64,000 nt of DNA, taken from positions 13,563,597-13,627,596 of the forward strand of contig NC_063446.1 of assembly GCF_020379485.1 (NCBI RefSeq), given 5' to 3'. Made by a program: the position numbers and the translations under genes. Positions 59,391 to 64,000 of this stretch are shown one piece after another (position 1 is the first letter of the stretch; every line of letters begins with the position of its first letter). Source of the stretch: Brassica napus (taxonomy: Eukaryota > Streptophyta > Magnoliopsida > Brassicales > Brassicaceae). The notes under the pieces were generated by a model, which worked only from the letters and a program-made list of their open reading frames with translations, did not search any database and was not told the DNA's origin.

Positions 59391-59790
59391 TATATAATAT
59401 TTTAAATAGTTATTATTGCAATATAATATACGGTTAGATCGACATGAATATAAAATTCCTGCAGATGCATAATTTTGAAAGTCAATAATGCGTTATGGGT
59501 TGTGACTTATCAGCAGCAGAACCCACTTAAATTCATAGTTTTTTTTTTTGTTCGTAAGTATCCTTGGTAAAACCACGATTGTAGGTATTACAAATTGTAT
59601 TGTATATTTTTCTTCAAAACGAAATAAACATTAAAAATTATAGTTTTGGTATGTATGGTTATAGATCTACAATTACAAATTTCAAAAAAACATGCACATG
59701 GTCTTTGAATTATATTACCAGTCTAATTAAAACCATATACCAGTTAAAAGAATTAGCTATATATGTTTAGATAGAAATATAGTTATATGG

Positions 59791-61097
59791 GAACCAAGTT
59801 ATTGAAATTAAGAGAGAGAAAGTCTTTTCTCTCTAGAGTCTCTCCCCCAAATTCTTTTCTAATCCTAGCGCCGCCAACATCTAATCTCTGTTTTGGTGGA
59901 GGAGATCATCGGCAAGCTTGCCGTGTGGGTCTTCTCCGCCACCGTCGGTATCTCGTTTCCGGTTCTCGCCTCTCTCTGTTTCGGTTCTCAGTTCGTCTCA
60001 ACCTCTTTGCTTGGTGTCTTTGGATTTCTCCTTCAGGTCTAGCCGAAACCAAAGGAGTCCTAGGTTTCTCTGGAGCACTGGCGAGGTGTGACGACCTTAG
60101 GATCTCTCAGAGACCTCGAAACGGATCTGGTTGGATCGATTGCGCTCGGATCTGGTAGATCTGAGATCCGAGACCGCCGGATCTGTGTGATGTGTCGCTG
60201 CTGTCGCCGGTCCTGCACATTGGTCTCGCTCCAGTCGCTCTCTTCTCTGGCCTGTCTCAAGGTATCCTAGAGCTTCTCCTCTCTCTTTGAGTGAAAGGTG
60301 GTGTCGAGGCTCACCACTGAGAACCTCTTTCCCTTAGTCCATCAGACAACTACCATGGCTTGTTACAGCGAAAGTTAGTGGTTCCCTTCCTCGCTTGATG
60401 ATACCGTCGCCTAGGGTTTTGAGGACGACATGCCGTGGTGGTGTTCTCGCTTGGAGGTCGAGCTCTTGCTCTCCTTTTGTTCAGCCTGCTAATGGAGAGT
60501 CTCCAACTCTCTTTGTGTTTCTTTTCCCTCTTTGCATACCTCCGGTTGTAGCTTATGTTCCTACTCTTGATGTCTCTGCCGCATCCTTTAGGTAGTGTGG
60601 CCGGTGAGGGAGCGTTTTGTACCGCCTGCGCTTGATCAGTGTTTTTTCTCTTCATCTTCAGCGGTGTCATGTCGGGTTTGAAATTTTGTCCATGACCGCG
60701 TTAGCTATGGGTTTGTTTGCTCGGCGTCCTCCTCTTGTGGTGCCCCGGAGCCGTTGCCAGCCGCCTCCGTTGAAGCCACCTTGAGCCTTCGGGTGAGTGT
60801 CCGACCAAACTACCCTTTTTTGGCTATTCTTTCGATTTCTCCTGGTGATTGAGAAGTGGTTTGTTTGGGAAATAAAATGTTGTACCTTGTTCTAGTACCA
60901 TTATTATCTTCAATACTCACTTTCGGTGGTTTGCTTGGATTTAATTTTTAGTTTTTTAGAGGTTTTTTTTTAAACTTTTTTGCAGCCTTTAAGAACAGAA
61001 TGACTTAACATTAGATTCTAGTTCATTATCATTGTAACCAAATCTTCATTCTAGTAATGACATTTACATTTTTAGCAAAAAAAAAAAAAAAATATAT
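59791..61097 (+). mobile_element. LINE-derived or SINE-like insertion, ~1.3 kb, with ~14-bp target-site duplication
   Basis: ATATAGTTATATGG (59777-59790) and ATATAGGTATATGG (61098-61111) flank it with one mismatch. The insert begins with a CT-rich leader (TCTTTTCTCTCTAGAGTCTC), has a GC-rich middle with scattered short ORFs (for example 59787-60158), and ends in an A-tract at 61078-61092. It has the same architecture as the insertions at 38263-39435 and 47412-48660. Confidence 0.75.
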
Positions 61098-61111
61098 ATA
61101 TAGGTATATGG

Positions 61112-64000
61112 TGCACTGTGCACATCTATTTCATATAACATTAAAATGTTCATTGAACTGAACATAAATCATGCATGTGTCACGCGGATACAAAGTATAC
61201 CTAATACAACAAATTCAAATCAATGGTATCCTATTTGTACTAATCTAAAACAAATATGATATCAAACACGAAAACAACACAAAACCATATGAAACCCTTT
61301 CGTAACTTGTTTTGGTGTATTGTTATTCGAAACTTGAACATCAAAAGATTTGAGAAAACTCCTTTGCTTTTTTCAGTTTCTCAAAACATGTTTCTCTACA
61401 TAATTTTTTCTTTTCTTTTTGGATCAAATTTTCTCTACATAATTTTAAAGACTAATTTCAAAGCTAAAAACTGCTTATACTTGTAGGTGAATATTTTGTT
61501 TTTTTAGCGTTTGCGAGATGCGTGTATCCTTAACAAACATTATATTGTTTCCATGTTTTCCATGTCTCATATCGGATGATTAACCATTTAAAACGCAGAG
61601 AAATTTTATAATCAAATACATAGTCTGCTAATGATAAAACAAAATTCATATAAAACGTGATTATTTTAGTGTGGATAAGTATTTAGATAGCGCCGTGGTA
61701 TGGATGCGAGATAAACAAAACAACTGAAGTAGGAGGATATAGATGCGAAGCTTATCCAAAATAATGCGAGGAAGATTGGAGTTTGGTCTTAATTTCCTTT
61801 AGAATAGTTACTACTAGGAAGCTGTCGTTTCCTTTGACTTGGGCTTTCTCTTTTCTTCGACCTTTTTATTGAATAAGACTACGAGTGCTTGAGATTTAAC
61901 CTTTTATAGTTAAGTACATGTACCCTATTTTATGACCATAACCTAACCTTAGTGGATGTGTATGTTAATCGTTAAACGAAAGAAGGGTGAATTTGATTGA
62001 TATAGTTAGTACACAATACTTACATTTCTTAATTCACGTTCTATTTTTTTGTCAACTGGGAAGAGTTTAAGTCAAGCCTTAATTTCTCCTAAACATAAAA
62101 CTAGACGGCACTGATACCCGATGAGATGACATAAAACATCATTTCTAATGAAAACTCAAACTAGGAAGTCCAGGGCTATCTCAAATTTTATTAAGGTCAT
62201 GTTCAAAAAAAAAATTAACTATATGATTAAGGATAAAATGAAATAGTTTTATTTGTGAATAGTTTTATCTATATATATTTGAAGTTTTTCTTCTAATTAT
62301 ATACTATAAGTTTAAGAGTATATCTAAAGATTTGAAATTATAAACCAAATTTATGTACTTACTTTTTAAAAAAAAATTTAATATTTTTAAAATTTTAAGA
62401 TTCGGTTCATGTTCGACTGTTGTTCGACCGTTCCAATAGCACATGCTATTAGACGGTTCTGCTCGGAACATAATGAATCTAAGTTTTTGCACTAAACCAC
62501 TATCTAAACGTACATTTAATATTCACATTTTATTTGATATACTAGTCACTACACTATTACATTAAAAACTAAAATAATATACTAAAAGTATGCCAAGAGT
62601 TTTAGATTGTCTTAGACTCTATCTTTCCTTGAATGCTTCCTTGTTCTTCCTTAACGTTGAATTTAAATAACTAAATAAGTCATCTTTCGTGGGGAAAATA
62701 AAATTATTGCATAGTACATATACGTAATAATATACCTCATCCACATATTCAGTTAGGGATAGTCCCAAAGATCATATGAAACAAGCAACCACCGGTCCAT
62801 ACAAATTATACAATACATAAACATTTTATATCCGGTCAATGAATGTTCTTTCATTTATGTTATTTTCTCCAATTACATTTAACATCTCTAACTTAAAAAA
62901 AAATGTTTATAAAACGTTAGGATTTGGACCCTTCGTATCATGTTTTACTTGCAAACAGACAGCCAGAAAACAACATTTATCAATCCTATCAATACTTCAA
63001 TTGTCAATACATAATACGTTTATCTTTGGAAGAAGAAAACAAAAGAGTTATTCGAAATATATGCTATCCTACTTTTTAATGGATAACAGTTAAGAAAAAT
63101 GTATACAACTAAGTACCAAAAGAAGATATGTTTACTTATTAGAATTCCTTTCACGTTAATTCTTTCCTGCTCTTTTGTAAAAGTTTATTTCGCCTTAATA
63201 CATAGTCTTCTTGTCTATACAATATTTTCTCTCTGAGACTTTGTTTTTTAATTATTAACATGGATATATAAAATAAGCTCAAACTAATTTTCAAGAATAG
63301 GTGCATTCCACGGGTTGATCTTCTTTCCGGATATGCAAATTAGCCGAATGTATGGCCCATAACTGTGTAGGTAATCTATGAGTAATATGATTTAATTTCG
63401 CGTAGTAGGTGGATCAAAATTGTAATATATTAGCGTTCTAACCCCTCATCTTACAACAAGACCACACTATCCCGGACTTTTAATACGAAAAACAATGACC
63501 CTCGTATGTTCCAGAAGAAAAAATGAATTATACTTGGTGGAAACATAGATCATTGCATGTTTTTTTTTTGAAAAGGGTAAAAATTAAAAGCAAACGTTTG
63601 AAATTCATGTTATCTGCATGTATGGTGAAAAATTAACTTACACTAATACACTATGTACTTCGATCATCCAACCAATTTTTTTCCCTTCATTGACTTGGAA
63701 ATGTTTGATCATTTACATTTTAATTTCTTTTTCTCCACAATCAGGAAGAACAGTTAAAAATTTGATATTTCAACATCTAGTAGTAAAAATTAATTTGAAA
63801 GTAAAAGTAAATTAAGAATCGATAATAAATAAATAAATAAAAACCTTATCTTCTCTCCCGTGCTTTTTCTTCCACTCTTCGTCTTCTCCAATTGAATCTC
63901 CAGTGACCGGCGTGTGGTGGCTCCTTTAGCACCGTCGCCAATCTAGTTTGCTTTCTTTAGCTTTCTCATTGTTTATGTTGTGTTTTGTTTAAGCTTTGGA
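61112..64000. other. Intergenic DNA to the window end, no gene recognised
   Basis: AT-rich with scattered short ORFs lacking domains. 62400-62470 is a short GC-richer stretch with partial self-complementarity (GACCGTTCC... and GACGGTTCTG). The last ~130 bases (63860-64000) are CT-rich with ACCGGCGTG-type sequence and resemble the leader of the LINE-derived elements above; the rest lies beyond the window. Confidence 0.5.

Overview
The window is nuclear DNA from a plant of the mustard family, almost certainly a Brassica-type genome. Genes have GT-AG introns, intergenic DNA is AT-rich, and it is full of small non-autonomous transposons. The proteins read almost like their Arabidopsis thaliana counterparts. 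From memory, the recognisable genes follow the order of Arabidopsis chromosome 2, At2g39890 to At2g40000: proline transporter ProT1, WLIM2a, an ARM-repeat protein, COI1, SPC25, PXN (here a pseudogene), a BAHD acyltransferase, eIF3f and HSPRO2. Two genes I expect between the ARM gene and COI1 (At2g39920 and ISA1) are absent. This fits gene loss after the Brassica genome triplication.

Layout. 1-18.9 kb is a transposon-rich arm: a broken LINE, several hAT-like elements with target-site duplications, minisatellites, a frameshifted acidic-repeat gene and one decayed unrecognised gene. 18.95-28.1 kb is the compact gene island: ProT, WLIM2 and the ARM gene on +, and COI1 on -, convergent with the ARM gene. 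28.2-35.6 kb is intergenic expansion: an Emigrant-like MITE, a cluster of TGTACA motifs, a degenerate tandem array interrupted by a truncated LINE, and a ~185-bp tandem array. 35.6-42.7 kb holds C-terminal exons of a partly lost gene, SPC25 with a minor-class AT-AC intron, the PXN pseudogene and the intronless BAHD gene, all on -. 42.8-52.8 kb is another repeat-rich gap, with a hAT-like element carrying a minisatellite, a frameshifted small glycine-rich gene, a LINE-derived insertion and a foldback MITE with telomere-like repeats. 52.8-57.3 kb holds eIF3f and HSPRO2, separated by two tandem-repeat arrays. 57.4-64 kb is transposon-derived (a Helitron and a LINE-derived element) with no recognised gene.

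The genes do not form a pathway. COI1 (jasmonate perception), HSPRO2 (basal resistance) and ProT (compatible-solute transport) are stress related. SPC25 and eIF3f are housekeeping. I see no clearly undescribed biological system. The most distinctive observations are the AT-AC intron, the PXN decay series, and the repeat structures that recur between loci.
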